Positions 27,547 through 38,839 are shown, counted from the stretch's first letter. The stretch: 64,000 nucleotides of DNA from Mycobacterium sp. 4858 (GCF_900240975.1 NZ_LT968776.1:930001-994000), one strand, 5' to 3'. Notes: generated by a model from the letters alone, not told the origin. Translations and numbers: made by a program.

Positions 27547-28332
27547 GTGACCGCCGACCTCCACGTACACCGTTACGGGCCGCCCGGTCCGGTGCGCGTG
27601 CTGGCGCTGCACGGGTTGACCGGCCACGGGCAGCGCTGGCAGCAGCTGGCCGGCCTGCTGCCCGAAATCGCCTTCGCTGCACCGGATCTGATCGGCCACG
27701 GCAGGTCGTCGTGGGACGCGCCGTGGAGCATCGACGCCAACGTCGCCGCGATGGCCGCGCTGCTCGACGACGTGGCCGAGGCGCCGGTGCTGGTGGTGGG
27801 GCACTCCTTCGGCGGCGGGCTCGCCATGCAGCTGGCCGCGACGCGGCCGGACCTCGTTGCCGCGCTGCTGCTCCTCGACCCGGCGGTCGGACTGGACGGC
27901 GCGTGGATGCGCGAGATCGCCGACGCGATGTTGTCCTCGCCCGACTACCCCGACGCCGGGGAGGCGCGCCTGGAAAAGCTGCACGGCTCCTGGTCGGATG
28001 TGGACCCCGCCCTGCTCGACGCCGAGATCGACGAGCACCTGATCGAGCTGCCGGGCGGCCGGTACGGCTGGCGCGTCAGCCTGCCGGCGATGATGGCGTA
28101 CTGGAGCGAGCTGGCTCGCGACATCGTGTTCCCGCCAGCCGGGACGGCGACGGTGCTGGTGCGGGCCAAGCGCACGTCGCCGCCGTACGTCGGCGACCAG
28201 TTGATCACCGGCCTGCAGGACCGGTTGGGATCGGGGTTCCGGCTGCTGGACTTCGACTGCAACCACATGGTGCCCTACGCGGCGCCGGCGGAGGTGGCGG
28301 CGCTGACGCGCGAGCTGCTGGGAGCCGGCTGA
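27547..28332 (+). CDS. lipV: alpha/beta hydrolase LipV (esterase/lipase)
   Basis: This 261-residue alpha/beta hydrolase has a nucleophile elbow GHSFGG (Ser87), an oxyanion HG (LALHGLTGHG) and a catalytic His240 in CNHMVPYAAP. The family hydrolyses short-chain esters; LipV of M. tuberculosis is a reported lipase at this locus. It starts at GTG 27547 and has no signal peptide. The stop codon is followed two bases later by the GTG of the alkyltransferase-like gene, which suggests co-translation. Confidence 0.88.
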   Translation: MTADLHVHRYGPPGPVRVLALHGLTGHGQRWQQLAGLLPEIAFAAPDLIGHGRSSWDAPWSIDANVAAMAALLDDVAEAPVLVVGHSFGGGLAMQLAATRPDLVAALLLLDPAVGLDGAWMREIADAMLSSPDYPDAGEARLEKLHGSWSDVDPALLDAEIDEHLIELPGGRYGWRVSLPAMMAYWSELARDIVFPPAGTATVLVRAKRTSPPYVGDQLITGLQDRLGSGFRLLDFDCNHMVPYAAPAEVAALTRELLGAG

Positions 28333-28334
28333 TC

Positions 28335-28637
28335 GTGGCGCCGGTGACCGACGAGCAGATCGAGCGGGTGCGCGCGCTGGTCGCGGCGATACCGTCCGGC
28401 AGGGTCGCGACCTACGGCGACATCGCCGACGTCGCAGGGCTTTCCAGCCCGCGCATCGTCGGGTGGATCATGCGGACCGACTCCTCGGATTTGCCGTGGC
28501 ACCGGGTGATCACCGCCTCGGGGCGCCCGGCGCGTCACCTGACCACCCGGCAGCTGGAGCTACTGCGCGCCGAGGGCGTCCTGGCCACCGACGGCAGGAT
28601 CGCGCTGCGCGAAATCCGTCACGACTTCGGTCGCTAG
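28335..28637 (+). CDS. alkyltransferase-like (ATL) DNA-damage recognition protein
   Basis: The protein has 100 residues in the MGMT C-terminal fold. The active-site PCHRV of O6-alkylguanine transferases is PWHRV here (Trp55), the hallmark of ATL proteins, which bind O6-alkylguanine and hand it to nucleotide excision repair without removing the alkyl group. Arg in RIVGWIMR fits the arginine-finger region. The start is GTG 28335, two bases after lipV. It ends in a CTAG shared with the convergent kinase-like gene. M. tuberculosis Rv3204 is the counterpart. Confidence 0.9.
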   Translation: MAPVTDEQIERVRALVAAIPSGRVATYGDIADVAGLSSPRIVGWIMRTDSSDLPWHRVITASGRPARHLTTRQLELLRAEGVLATDGRIALREIRHDFGR

Positions 28638-29488
28638 AGAACCAGCCGGACCAGCGCCGCGGTGCGGGCCAGCCCGGGGAACGCCTCGGCCGTCGACCGC
28701 GGATGCAACGCATGGACCGCGAGCCGGAACATCAAGGCGCGCAACAACATCTGCGGCCATTCCGGCAACGCGTTCCAGCGCTCGATGAGTCCGTCGTCGG
28801 CCTCACCCCAGGACAGGGCGTCGACGACGACGACACCGGCCGCCCAGGACGCGGGCCGCCAGTAGGGGGTGATGTCGGTGATGCCCGGGGCCGCGGTGCC
28901 GACGAAAAGCACTGTGCCGTAAAGGTCTCCGTGCACCACCTGGTTCGGGCTCTTGGTCGGCCGGCGCAAGGTGGCCAGCTGGTTGATCAGCTCCACCGAC
29001 CGCTGGGCGTCGGCCGTCGGCGGAGCGGTCCGGGCGCCCGGGGGCACGGAGGCCAGCGGCCGTTCCTCCCAGGCGGCGCGGTCGGCGGCGATGAAGATGT
29101 CGACGTCGCCCCACGGCGCGGTGGGCCCCTGGGTCAGGAATCGGGGGCGTTCCAGTTTGCCGGTGGCCTCGTGCAGGCGTACCGCCGCCGAGACCACCTC
29201 GTCATGGCGGGGCTCGGGCGTTCCGGCGACGAAGGTGTCCGCCCGCCACCCGGAAACCACGTATCGGCCGTCCGTCGAGCGGACCGGGCGGGCCAGCCGA
29301 ACCCCGTCGACGAACAGCGTCTCCCGCACCCGGGCCGACCAGGCCGCCCTGGCGTGGTCGGCTACCAGTGACAGGACGACTTCGCCGCAGCGCCAGCCGC
29401 CCTCCCAGCTAGCGCCCAGATAGACGGGCTGCACACCGGTCAAACCAAACGCCGCCAGCACATGCTCCGGCGGTGGCTCGACATTCAC
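28634..29488 (-). CDS. actinobacterial TIGR02569-type aminoglycoside-phosphotransferase-like protein
   Basis: The protein has 284 residues. A kinase-like C-lobe is visible: QVVHGDLYGTVLF resembles the catalytic HGDxxxxN loop but with Thr in place of Asn, and ITDITPYWRP stands where the metal-binding aspartate lies. The N-lobe is short. The family is restricted to actinobacteria and has no proven substrate. With the asparagine missing it may not be an active kinase. It is convergent with the ATL gene, sharing a CTAG at the stops. Counterpart: Rv3205c. Confidence 0.7.
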   Translation of the reverse strand: MNVEPPPEHVLAAFGLTGVQPVYLGASWEGGWRCGEVVLSLVADHARAAWSARVRETLFVDGVRLARPVRSTDGRYVVSGWRADTFVAGTPEPRHDEVVSAAVRLHEATGKLERPRFLTQGPTAPWGDVDIFIAADRAAWEERPLASVPPGARTAPPTADAQRSVELINQLATLRRPTKSPNQVVHGDLYGTVLFVGTAAPGITDITPYWRPASWAAGVVVVDALSWGEADDGLIERWNALPEWPQMLLRALMFRLAVHALHPRSTAEAFPGLARTAALVRLVL

Positions 29489-29579
29489 ACGGGAAGCTTA
29501 GACGAGGGGACCTGCGGCGATCGCGAGCGCGGCGAAGCCGGGCGCGGCGGGTCGCCGCCCAAAAGCACGGCGTATCGGG

Positions 29580-30767
29580 TCAGTACATGACCATGTCGGG
29601 TTGCATCTGCTGCGCCCACGCCACAATGCCGCCCTGCAGATGCACCGCGTCGGAGAATCCGGCCTTGCGCACCGCCGCCAGGGCCGCGGCCGACCGCACA
29701 CCCGTCTTGCAGTACAGCACCGGCATCCGGTCCTGCGGCAGCTTTGCCAGACCGTCACCGGAATCGATCGAGGACTGCGGGATCAACTGGGCCCCGTCGA
29801 TGTGGTTGATCTCCCATTCGACCGGCTCGCGGACGTCGATCAGCGCCAGCTTCCTGCCCGAATCCAGCAGCTCCCGCAGTTCCCGCGGGGTGATGGCGGA
29901 GCCGGCGACGGGCGAACCGACGTCGCCGGCCGCCGCGCCGCAATACTGCTCGTAGTCGATCAACTCGGTGACCTTCGGCGCCGCAGGGTCCTTGCGGATC
30001 GCAATGGTGCGGTAGGACATTTCCAGCGCGTCGTAGAGCATCAACCGGCCCAGCAGCGACTCTCCGAGCCCGGTGATGAGTTTGATCGCCTCGGTGCCCA
30101 TCACCGATGCGACCGAGGCGCACACGATGCCCAGCACGCCCCCCTCCGCGCACGACGGCACCGTGCCGGGCGGCGGCGGTTCGGGGTAGAGGTCGCGGTA
30201 GTTGAGGCCCCGACCGCCGGGCGCATCCTCCCAGAACACCGAGACCTGACCCTCGAACCGGTAGATCGACCCCCACACGTACGGCCTGCCGGCCAGCACG
30301 GCGGCGTCGTTGACCAGGTACCGGGTGGCGAAGTTGTCGGTGCCGTCCACGATCAGGTCGTACTGCACGAACAGGTCGACGGCGTTGCTCGAGTCCAGCC
30401 GGAACTCGTGCAGGCGCACCCGGACCAGCGGGTTGATCGCGGCGATCGACTCCCGCGCGGATTGGGCCTTGGACCGCCCGACGTCGGCCACGCCGTGGAT
30501 GATCTGGCGCTGCAGGTTGGACTCGTCGACGACGTCGAAATCCACGATGCCGATCGTTCCGACGCCGGCCGCGGCCAGGTACAGCAGCGCCGGCGCGCCG
30601 AGCCCGCCGGCGCCGATCACCAGCACCCGGGCGTTCTTGAGCCGCTTCTGCCCGTCCACGCCCAGGTCGGGAATGATCAGATGGCGGCTGTAGCGGGCCA
30701 CCTCATCGCGGGTCAGCTCCCCCGCCGGCTCCACGAGAGGCGGCAGTGCGGTCTGGGATGTCGACAC
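29580..30767 (-). CDS. moeZ: MoeZ: adenylyltransferase/sulfurtransferase for sulfur-carrier proteins
   Basis: The protein has 395 residues. An N-terminal MoeB/ThiF E1-like domain has GAGGLG (52-57), DNFATRYLVND and PSCAEGG. A C-terminal rhodanese domain has the catalytic Cys353 in YCKTGVRS. In mycobacteria MoeZ activates MoaD2 (molybdopterin) and CysO (cysteine synthesis) by adenylation and transfers sulfur. GTG 30767 (MSTSQTALPP) has GAGGAG ten bases before it; the 15 codons upstream are not needed. The gene is on the same strand as the metzincin-like gene that precedes it. Confidence 0.93.
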   Translation of the reverse strand: MSTSQTALPPLVEPAGELTRDEVARYSRHLIIPDLGVDGQKRLKNARVLVIGAGGLGAPALLYLAAAGVGTIGIVDFDVVDESNLQRQIIHGVADVGRSKAQSARESIAAINPLVRVRLHEFRLDSSNAVDLFVQYDLIVDGTDNFATRYLVNDAAVLAGRPYVWGSIYRFEGQVSVFWEDAPGGRGLNYRDLYPEPPPPGTVPSCAEGGVLGIVCASVASVMGTEAIKLITGLGESLLGRLMLYDALEMSYRTIAIRKDPAAPKVTELIDYEQYCGAAAGDVGSPVAGSAITPRELRELLDSGRKLALIDVREPVEWEINHIDGAQLIPQSSIDSGDGLAKLPQDRMPVLYCKTGVRSAAALAAVRKAGFSDAVHLQGGIVAWAQQMQPDMVMY

Positions 30768-30860
30768 GCCCGAACATCTCCTCGGTCTCGATCTGCGGTT
30801 CGTCGTCCACAACCATCACACCAGCCGCAGAAGTGCACGGCAATGAATTCAACTCACCGG

Positions 30861-33039
<2,179 letters not shown>

Positions 33040-33245
33040 GGTCACCCCTTCCGTAGGTATTGAAGTCGACAGACCTGTCAGCTGCAGGCTAGTGGACGCG
33101 GCGGGCCGGCATCCCCGACGGTCCCCGCCACGCGGTTCGCGGCGGGCGAAGCCCCGGTCGCGGGCGGATAACGATTCGCTTCCAGCTGTGTGCACTGCGG
33201 GGTTCGACGGCCGATCCGTGCTTTCACATCGCTAACTTCGGCACC

Positions 33246-33968
33246 ATGGGTACCACACTGGCCGATCTCGACAGGGTGCGGGACTACCCCGACGACGAGA
33301 CCGATGAGCTCTACGAAGCCGACTCCTACCCCGAGGGCGACTACACCTGGACCGGCTGGCCGGCCGAGTTGCGCTGGCGCCCGGCCACGGCGATCCTGGG
33401 CGCCGTGGTGGCCGTCGGCGCGATCGCGACCGCCGTCATCATCAACAGCGGCGACAGCGCCTCGACCAAGGCCACCCTGGCGCCGGCGCCCCAGCCGGTG
33501 ACGTCCGCGCCGGCGACCACGAAGAGCTCGGCCGCGCCCAGCGCGCAGCCCAGCCCCTCGCGCACGGCCCAGTTGCCGCCCGAAACGTTCACCACGGTGA
33601 CCCCGCCGCCCAGCGCATCACCCAGCCTCGCGCCCACCGGAACGCCGACCGCCACGCCGCCCCTGACGCTGACGCCCCCGCCGTCGGCCGCGCTGAACCC
33701 GCGCACCGTCGTCTACAGCGTCACCGGCACCAAGCAGCTGCTGGACCTGGTCAACATCGTCTACACCGATGGGCAGGGCTACTCCCAGACCGAGTTCAAC
33801 GTGTCGCTGCCGTGGACCAAGGCGGTGATCCTGAATCCCGGCGTGCAGAACCCGTCGGTGGTCGCGACCAGCTTCTACGGGCGGCTCAACTGCTCGATCG
33901 TCAACGCCTCGGGGCAACTGGTGGCCGCGTCGGCCAACAACTCGAGCCTGGCGACCTGCGCGCGCTGA
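33246..33968 (+). CDS. membrane protein with MmpS-like C-terminal domain (Rv3209-like)
   Basis: The protein has 240 residues. An acidic cytoplasmic head (1-44) is followed by a transmembrane helix (about 48-66), a long Pro/Ser/Thr linker (70-150) and a C-terminal beta domain. The domain runs from VVYSVTGTKQLLDLVNIVYT through SLPWTKAVILN to GRLNCSIV, the MmpS pattern with two cysteines for a disulfide. MmpS proteins assist MmpL transporters, but no mmpL gene is adjacent. Its TGA is the first base of the tandem repeat that follows. Confidence 0.8.
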   Translation: MGTTLADLDRVRDYPDDETDELYEADSYPEGDYTWTGWPAELRWRPATAILGAVVAVGAIATAVIINSGDSASTKATLAPAPQPVTSAPATTKSSAAPSAQPSPSRTAQLPPETFTTVTPPPSASPSLAPTGTPTATPPLTLTPPPSAALNPRTVVYSVTGTKQLLDLVNIVYTDGQGYSQTEFNVSLPWTKAVILNPGVQNPSVVATSFYGRLNCSIVNASGQLVAASANNSSLATCAR

Positions 33969-34138
33969 GTCCGATGGCCGTGACCCGCTGCGCCCCGCTT
34001 GCACCGCGCTTGCGATCACGGCCCAGTCCGATCGCCGTGACCCGCTGCGCCCCGCTTGCACCGCGCTTGCGATCACGGCTCAGTCCGATGGCCGTGACCC
34101 GCTGCGCCCGGCTGCGCCGCGCTTGCGATCACGGCTGA
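33968..34138. repeat. three tandem copies of a 57-bp hairpin repeat between convergent genes
   Basis: AGTCCGATGGCCGTGACC begins copies at 33968, 34025 and 34082, exactly 57 bp apart; the third is three bases shorter. Each copy starts with GCCGTGA and ends with TCACGGC, so it can fold into a 7-bp stem. The array fills the whole gap between the MmpS-like gene and the ferritin-like gene. It may terminate both transcripts. It has no spacers and is not a CRISPR. Confidence 0.9.
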
Positions 34139-34141
34139 GCG

Positions 34142-34861
34142 TCAGCTCAGACCCAGTTCACGCATCCGCCGGTCGTGCGTGTGCTGCAGCCGGTCGAAGA
34201 AGGCGCTGAGCTGGCCCAGGCTGCCGGTGCCCGTCACGACCAGGTCGACCAGCTCGTCATGGTCGGCCAGCAGGTACTGCGCCTGCGTGATCGCCTCACC
34301 GAACAGGCGACGCGACCACAGCGCCAGCCGGCTGCGCTGCTTGCCGCTGGCGGTCACCGCGGCGCGCACCTCGGCGACGACGAACTGCGAATGCCCGGTC
34401 TCCGACAGCGCCGCCCGCACCACGCCGGCGATCTCGTCGGGCAGCCCGTCGGCGATCTCCAGGTACAGATCGGCGGCCAGCGCGTCGCCGACATAGGTCT
34501 TGACCAACGCCTCCAGCCACGTGCTGGGCATCGTCAGCCGGTGGTAGTTCTCCAGCGCCGAGACGTACTTCGACATCGCCGACACCACGTCGACCCCGCG
34601 GGCCTCCAGGGCGTCGCGCAGCAGCTCGTAGTGCTGCATCTCGGCGGCGGCCATGCTCGCCATCGAGATCCGTCCGCGCAGGTTGGGGGCCATCCGAGCC
34701 TCGTCGGTCAGCCGATAGAACGCAGCGATCTCGCCGTACGCCAGGACCGCGAACAACTCGTTGACGCCCGGGTGGTCGGCCGGCAGGCGAGGGGCGGGCG
34801 GACCGTCCCCTCGGTCGGCTTCCAGGTCGGCTTCGGAGGGCTGCCAAGAGGGCCGGGTCAT
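34142..34861 (-). CDS. ferritin-like diiron-fold protein (Rv3210c-like)
   Basis: This 239-residue four-helix protein has ferritin-type ligand motifs: Glu in LAYGEIAAFYR, ExxH in AAEMQHYELL and ExxH in SETGHSQFVV. It resembles the MiaE-like (tRNA hydroxylase) branch of the ferritin superfamily; whether it binds two irons or acts on tRNA is unproven. ATG 34861 (MTRPSWQPSE) is the start; the open frame runs far upstream through rhlE in antisense and is not coding. It is divergent from rhlE. Confidence 0.8.
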   Translation of the reverse strand: MTRPSWQPSEADLEADRGDGPPAPRLPADHPGVNELFAVLAYGEIAAFYRLTDEARMAPNLRGRISMASMAAAEMQHYELLRDALEARGVDVVSAMSKYVSALENYHRLTMPSTWLEALVKTYVGDALAADLYLEIADGLPDEIAGVVRAALSETGHSQFVVAEVRAAVTASGKQRSRLALWSRRLFGEAITQAQYLLADHDELVDLVVTGTGSLGQLSAFFDRLQHTHDRRMRELGLS

Positions 34862-34928
34862 GGCAACACTGTAGTCGGCGGACCTGGCGCAAAATGGGGC
34901 CAGCTGTCGACCGGCTATCATGTATGGA

Positions 34929-34964
34929 GATAGCGGCTGTGTTTCCGCGATAAGAGCCGCTATC
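34929..34964 (+). promoter_or_regulatory. 10-bp hairpin in the rhlE upstream region
   Basis: GATAGCGGCT (34929-34938) and AGCCGCTATC (34955-34964) form a perfect stem with a 16-base loop, 146 bases before the rhlE ATG. A -10-like TATCAT lies just upstream (34917-34922). It may be an operator or a structured 5' UTR element of the helicase gene. Confidence 0.4.
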
Positions 34965-35110
34965 GGCGAAATGTGCGTGCACAGCTGGCCCGCCCCGAGC
35001 AGGGCCGGCGACTCGGCGACGTATTCGGAGTCGGAACTCGTGCGCGCGTGACCGCGACAGAGAAACACCGACACAAACCGATATGTCACCGAAAGGCGTA
35101 CTACCCACGT

Positions 35111-36607
35111 ATGAGCACACTGACCAGCACAACTGAATTGACCTTTGCCAACCTCGGCGTCCGCGACGAAATCGTGCGCGCCCTCGCGGAAAAGGGCATC
35201 GAGCGGCCCTTCGCGATCCAGGAGTTGACCCTGCCGCTGGCGCTCGCCGGCGACGACCTTATCGGCCAGGCGCGCACCGGCATGGGCAAGACGTTCGGCT
35301 TCGGCGTCCCGCTGCTGCAGCGCATCACCGCCCAGGCCGCGACGCGCCCGCTCAATGGGACGCCACGCGCCCTGATCGTGGTGCCGACGCGCGAGCTCTG
35401 CGTGCAGGTCACCGAGGACCTGGCCACCGCGGCCAAGTACCTGACCGCCGAGGACGGCCGACGGCTGGCGGTCATCTCCATCTACGGCGGGCGTGCCTAC
35501 GAGCCCCAGATCGACGCGCTGCGCGCCGGCGCCGACGTCGTGGTGGGCACCCCCGGCCGACTGCTCGACCTGGCCCAGCAGGGCCACCTGCAGCTCGGCG
35601 GGCTCTCGGTGCTGGTGCTCGACGAGGCCGACGAGATGCTCGACCTGGGCTTCCTGCCCGACATCGAGCGCATCCTGCGCCAGATCCCCTCCGACCGGCA
35701 GTCGATGCTGTTCTCGGCGACCATGCCGGGGCCCATCATCACGCTGGCCCGCACGTTCATGAAGCAGCCCACCCACATCCGGGCGGAGGCACCGCATTCG
35801 TCGGCGGTGCACGACAAGACCGAGCAGTTCGTCTACCGCGCCCACGCCCTGGACAAGATCGAGCTGGTCAGCCGCGTGCTGCAGGCCGAGGGCCGCGGCG
35901 CCACCATGATCTTCACCCGCACCAAGCGCACCGCCCAGAAGGTCGCCGACGAGCTGGCCGAGCGGGGCTTCAAGGTCGGCGCCGTGCACGGCGACCTGAA
36001 CCAGGTCGCCCGGGAGAAGGCGCTCAAGGCATTCCGGTCCGGAGATATCGACGTGCTGGTCGCCACCGACGTGGCCGCGCGCGGTATCGACATCGACGAC
36101 GTCACGCACGTCATCAACTACCAGATCCCCGAGGACGAGCAGGCCTACGTGCACCGGATCGGCCGTACCGGCCGCGCCGGCAAGACCGGCGTCGCGGTCA
36201 CCCTGGTGGACTGGGACGAGCTGCCCCGCTGGTCGACGATCGACAAGGCCCTGGGGCTGAACTGCCCCGAACCCGCCGAGACCTACTCGAGCTCCCCGCA
36301 CCTCTACGAAGAACTGGGTATCCCCGCCGAGACGACCGGCACCGTCGGCGCGCCCAAGAAGCCGCAGGGCCCACGGCGCAACACCGAGCGTGACGGCCAG
36401 AAGGCCGAGCGGTCCGGGCGCGCCCGTTCCGGCGCGCCGCGGCGGCGCACCCGCGGCGGCCAGCCCGTCACCGGGCACCCCGGCGGGAACGCCGCTGCCG
36501 ACGCCACCAGCGGCGAAGCCGCCGCCGAGGGGTCCGGCAACACCGGGACCAGCCGGCGTCGGCGTCGGCGCCGCAAGCCCGCCGAAGCCGGCGCGCACGC
36601 CAACTAG
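35111..36607 (+). CDS. rhlE: DEAD-box RNA helicase RhlE
   Basis: The protein has 498 residues. The Q motif (PFAIQELTLP), motif I ARTGMGKT (54-61), DEAD (171-174), SAT (203-205), VATDVAARGIDID and HRIGRTGRAG are all present. The C-terminal tail (about 410-498) is basic, Arg/Gly-rich and disordered, typical of mycobacterial RhlE, which works in RNA turnover and ribosome maturation. ATG 35111 is chosen by family length; the frame opens earlier at 34973. The following membrane protein starts 15 bases after its stop. Confidence 0.92.
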   Translation: MSTLTSTTELTFANLGVRDEIVRALAEKGIERPFAIQELTLPLALAGDDLIGQARTGMGKTFGFGVPLLQRITAQAATRPLNGTPRALIVVPTRELCVQVTEDLATAAKYLTAEDGRRLAVISIYGGRAYEPQIDALRAGADVVVGTPGRLLDLAQQGHLQLGGLSVLVLDEADEMLDLGFLPDIERILRQIPSDRQSMLFSATMPGPIITLARTFMKQPTHIRAEAPHSSAVHDKTEQFVYRAHALDKIELVSRVLQAEGRGATMIFTRTKRTAQKVADELAERGFKVGAVHGDLNQVAREKALKAFRSGDIDVLVATDVAARGIDIDDVTHVINYQIPEDEQAYVHRIGRTGRAGKTGVAVTLVDWDELPRWSTIDKALGLNCPEPAETYSSSPHLYEELGIPAETTGTVGAPKKPQGPRRNTERDGQKAERSGRARSGAPRRRTRGGQPVTGHPGGNAAADATSGEAAAEGSGNTGTSRRRRRRRKPAEAGAHAN

Positions 36608-36622
36608 GCCGCGCGCCCACGG

Positions 36623-37843
36623 ATGGTCAGACCCGAACGCCGCACCAAGGGCGACATCTTGGCCGCCGCGGCGATCGCGGTCGTGGTCGCCGCCGTCGCC
36701 TCGCTGATCTGGTGGATCAGCGACGCCCGGGCCACCATCAGCCGCCCGGCCGCTGTCGCCGCGGCCAACCAGAATCCCGCCCGGCAGGTGCCGGCCACGC
36801 TCAAGGAGCTGTGGACCGCGCCCAGTCCGGCCACCACCGCACCGGTGGCGGTCGGCGGCACGGTGATCACCGGCGACGGCCACCGGGTCGACGGGCGCGA
36901 CCCCCGGTCCGGGCTGTCTCGCTGGAGCTACCAGCGCGACAGCGACGTGTGCGGGGTCTCCTGGGTCTACCACTTCGCCGTCGCCGTCTACCGCGACGAC
37001 CGTGGATGCGGCCAGGTGAGCACGCTCGACGGTTCCACGGGCCGCCGCGGGCCCGCCCGCAGCGGCTACGCCGACCCGCGCGTGCGGCTGTCCTCCGACG
37101 GCACCACCGTGCTGTCGGCCGGCGACACTCGGGTGGAACTGTGGCGCTCGGACATGGTCCGGATGGTGGCCTACGGCGAGACCGACGCGCGGGTGAAGCC
37201 CCCGACGCGCGGGCTGCACTCCGGCTGCAGGCTGGTCTCGGCGGCGGCCAGCTCGTCGGCCGTGTCGGTGCTGGAGAGCTGCGTGAACCAGGCCGACCTG
37301 CGGCTGGTGCTGCTGCGGCCCGGCAAGGACGACGACGAACCCCAGCAGCGCGTCGTCGCCGAACCCGGGATCACGGCGGACTCGGGCGCCCGGGTGCTGG
37401 CCGTCTGGGAGAGCAACACGGCGGTGTATCTGCCCGCCCCGCAGCCGCGGGTGGACGTGGTCGACGAAACGGGCACCACCGTGTCGAGCACCCTGCTGCC
37501 CAAGCCGCCGTCCGGCCCGGGGGCGGTTTCGCACGCGGGCAGCCTGATCACCTGGTGGACGGGCGATTCGGTGATGGCTTTCGAGACGGGCAACCTGACG
37601 CTGCGCTACACCATCGCCGCCGGCGCGACGACCGCGCCGTTGGGGCCGGGCGCGATGATGGCGGGCCGGCTGCTGGTGCCCGTCACCGGCGGGATCGGGG
37701 TCTACGACCCCGTCAGTGGCGCCAACGAGCGCTACATCCCGGTGAACAGGGCGCCGGGCCAGCCCGGACGCGCGGTCGTCCCGGCCGTCGCGGGATCCCA
37801 GGTGTTCGAGCAGCGGGGCGACGCCGTGGTGGCCCTGGGCTGA
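36623..37843 (+). CDS. membrane-anchored beta-propeller-like protein (Rv3212-like)
   Basis: The protein has 406 residues. A basic N-terminus and one membrane helix (about 12-32) precede an extracytoplasmic domain with repeated short beta segments (GGTVITGDGHRVDGRDPRSG, SHAGSLITWWTG, GGIGVYDPVSG) that suggest a PQQ-type beta-propeller. Paired cysteines are present (DVCGV, RGCGQ, SGCRL, ESCVN). No catalytic motif is visible. It follows rhlE closely, so it is probably in its operon, as in M. tuberculosis. Role unknown. Confidence 0.75.
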   Translation: MVRPERRTKGDILAAAAIAVVVAAVASLIWWISDARATISRPAAVAAANQNPARQVPATLKELWTAPSPATTAPVAVGGTVITGDGHRVDGRDPRSGLSRWSYQRDSDVCGVSWVYHFAVAVYRDDRGCGQVSTLDGSTGRRGPARSGYADPRVRLSSDGTTVLSAGDTRVELWRSDMVRMVAYGETDARVKPPTRGLHSGCRLVSAAASSSAVSVLESCVNQADLRLVLLRPGKDDDEPQQRVVAEPGITADSGARVLAVWESNTAVYLPAPQPRVDVVDETGTTVSSTLLPKPPSGPGAVSHAGSLITWWTGDSVMAFETGNLTLRYTIAAGATTAPLGPGAMMAGRLLVPVTGGIGVYDPVSGANERYIPVNRAPGQPGRAVVPAVAGSQVFEQRGDAVVALG

Positions 37844-37865
37844 TATCGCGGGTGCGCTCGCCGCG

Positions 37866-37885
37866 GCGGCACGCCGACGTGCCGC
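37866..37885. terminator. hairpin between convergent genes
   Basis: GCGGCAC (37866-37872) and GTGCCGC (37879-37885) form a 7-bp stem with a 6-base loop. An overlapping alternative stem GCCGACG/CGTCGGC starts at 37873. It lies between the converging Rv3212-like and ParA-like genes, so it could act on both strands. There is no U-tract. Confidence 0.4.
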
Positions 37886-37929
37886 GCCGTCGGCGCACAA
37901 TCAAAGCCGCAGGCGCACAACCGCGCCCG

Positions 37930-38730
37930 CTAGACCTCGACGGCGAACGTCGGCAGCGGCTTGCCGGTCTTCCAGTGCTTGAGCAACGCCTTCGCCAGGT
38001 CGGCGTAGGCCGACGAGCCCTTGTTCTTGCGCCCCGACATCACCGAGGAGCCCGAGGCGCTGGCCTCGGCGAAACGCACCGTCCGCGGGATCGGCGGGGC
38101 CAGCACCGGCAGGTTGTAGCGGTCGGCGACGTCCAGCAACACGTCGCGGGTATGGGTGGTCCGCGAGTCGTACAGCGTCGGCAACGCGCCGAGCAACCGA
38201 AGATCCGGGTTGGTGATCTGCTGGACGTCGGCGACCGTGCGCAGGAACTGGCCGACGCCGCGGTGCGCGAGCGTCTCGCACTGCAGCGGCACTATCACCT
38301 CGTCGGCGGCGGTCAGGCCGTTGAGCGTGAGCACACCCAGCGACGGCGGGCAGTCGATGATGACCACGTCGAAGTCGTCGGCCAGCTTCGCCAGCGCGCG
38401 TTTGAGCGCGTACTCGCGGCCGGCGCGCATCAGCAGCATCGCCTCGGCTCCCGCCAGGTCGATGTTGGCCGGCAGCAGCGTCATGCCCTCCATCGTCGTG
38501 ACCAGCGCGGCGTTGGGCTCGACCTCGCCGAGCAGCACCTCGTGCACGGACACCGGGAGCTTGTCGGGATCCTGGCCGAGCGAGAACGTCAGGCAGCCCT
38601 GCGGATCCAGGTCGACCAGCAGCACCCGCTTACCCTCGTCGACCATCGCCGCGCCCAGCGAGGCAACCGTCGTCGTTTTGGCGACGCCGCCCTTCTGGTT
38701 GGCCACCGCCAACACCCGGGTCTTACTCAC
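37930..38730 (-). CDS. ParA/Soj-family ATPase (Rv3213c-like)
   Basis: The protein has 266 residues. A deviant Walker A KGGVAKTTT (13-21) with the signature lysine, the A' motif LLVDLDPQG and Walker B VVIIDCPPS define a ParA-type ATPase. No ParB gene is adjacent and this is not the chromosomal parAB locus, so it may position another cargo. GTG 38730 starts it. It is divergent from gpm2 with 109 bases between. Confidence 0.85.
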   Translation of the reverse strand: MSKTRVLAVANQKGGVAKTTTVASLGAAMVDEGKRVLLVDLDPQGCLTFSLGQDPDKLPVSVHEVLLGEVEPNAALVTTMEGMTLLPANIDLAGAEAMLLMRAGREYALKRALAKLADDFDVVIIDCPPSLGVLTLNGLTAADEVIVPLQCETLAHRGVGQFLRTVADVQQITNPDLRLLGALPTLYDSRTTHTRDVLLDVADRYNLPVLAPPIPRTVRFAEASASGSSVMSGRKNKGSSAYADLAKALLKHWKTGKPLPTFAVEV

Positions 38731-38839
38731 CAGCGCCCGCCCCTCCTGTTGCCACGGTCACAGTGCCCATCCTGACATGTTCGATCGTCCAACGCTGCGG
38801 CCGACGGGCCCGGCATGTCGTCCGGCAGAATCGGTCGAT

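Noticed and set aside
33968..34138. CRISPR-like array
   Set aside because: The copies are contiguous with no unique spacers, and no cas genes are present.
34142..37900. A 1252-residue minus-strand ORF
   Set aside because: Only its last 239 codons (ferritin-like gene) are real; the remainder is antisense to rhlE and the next gene.
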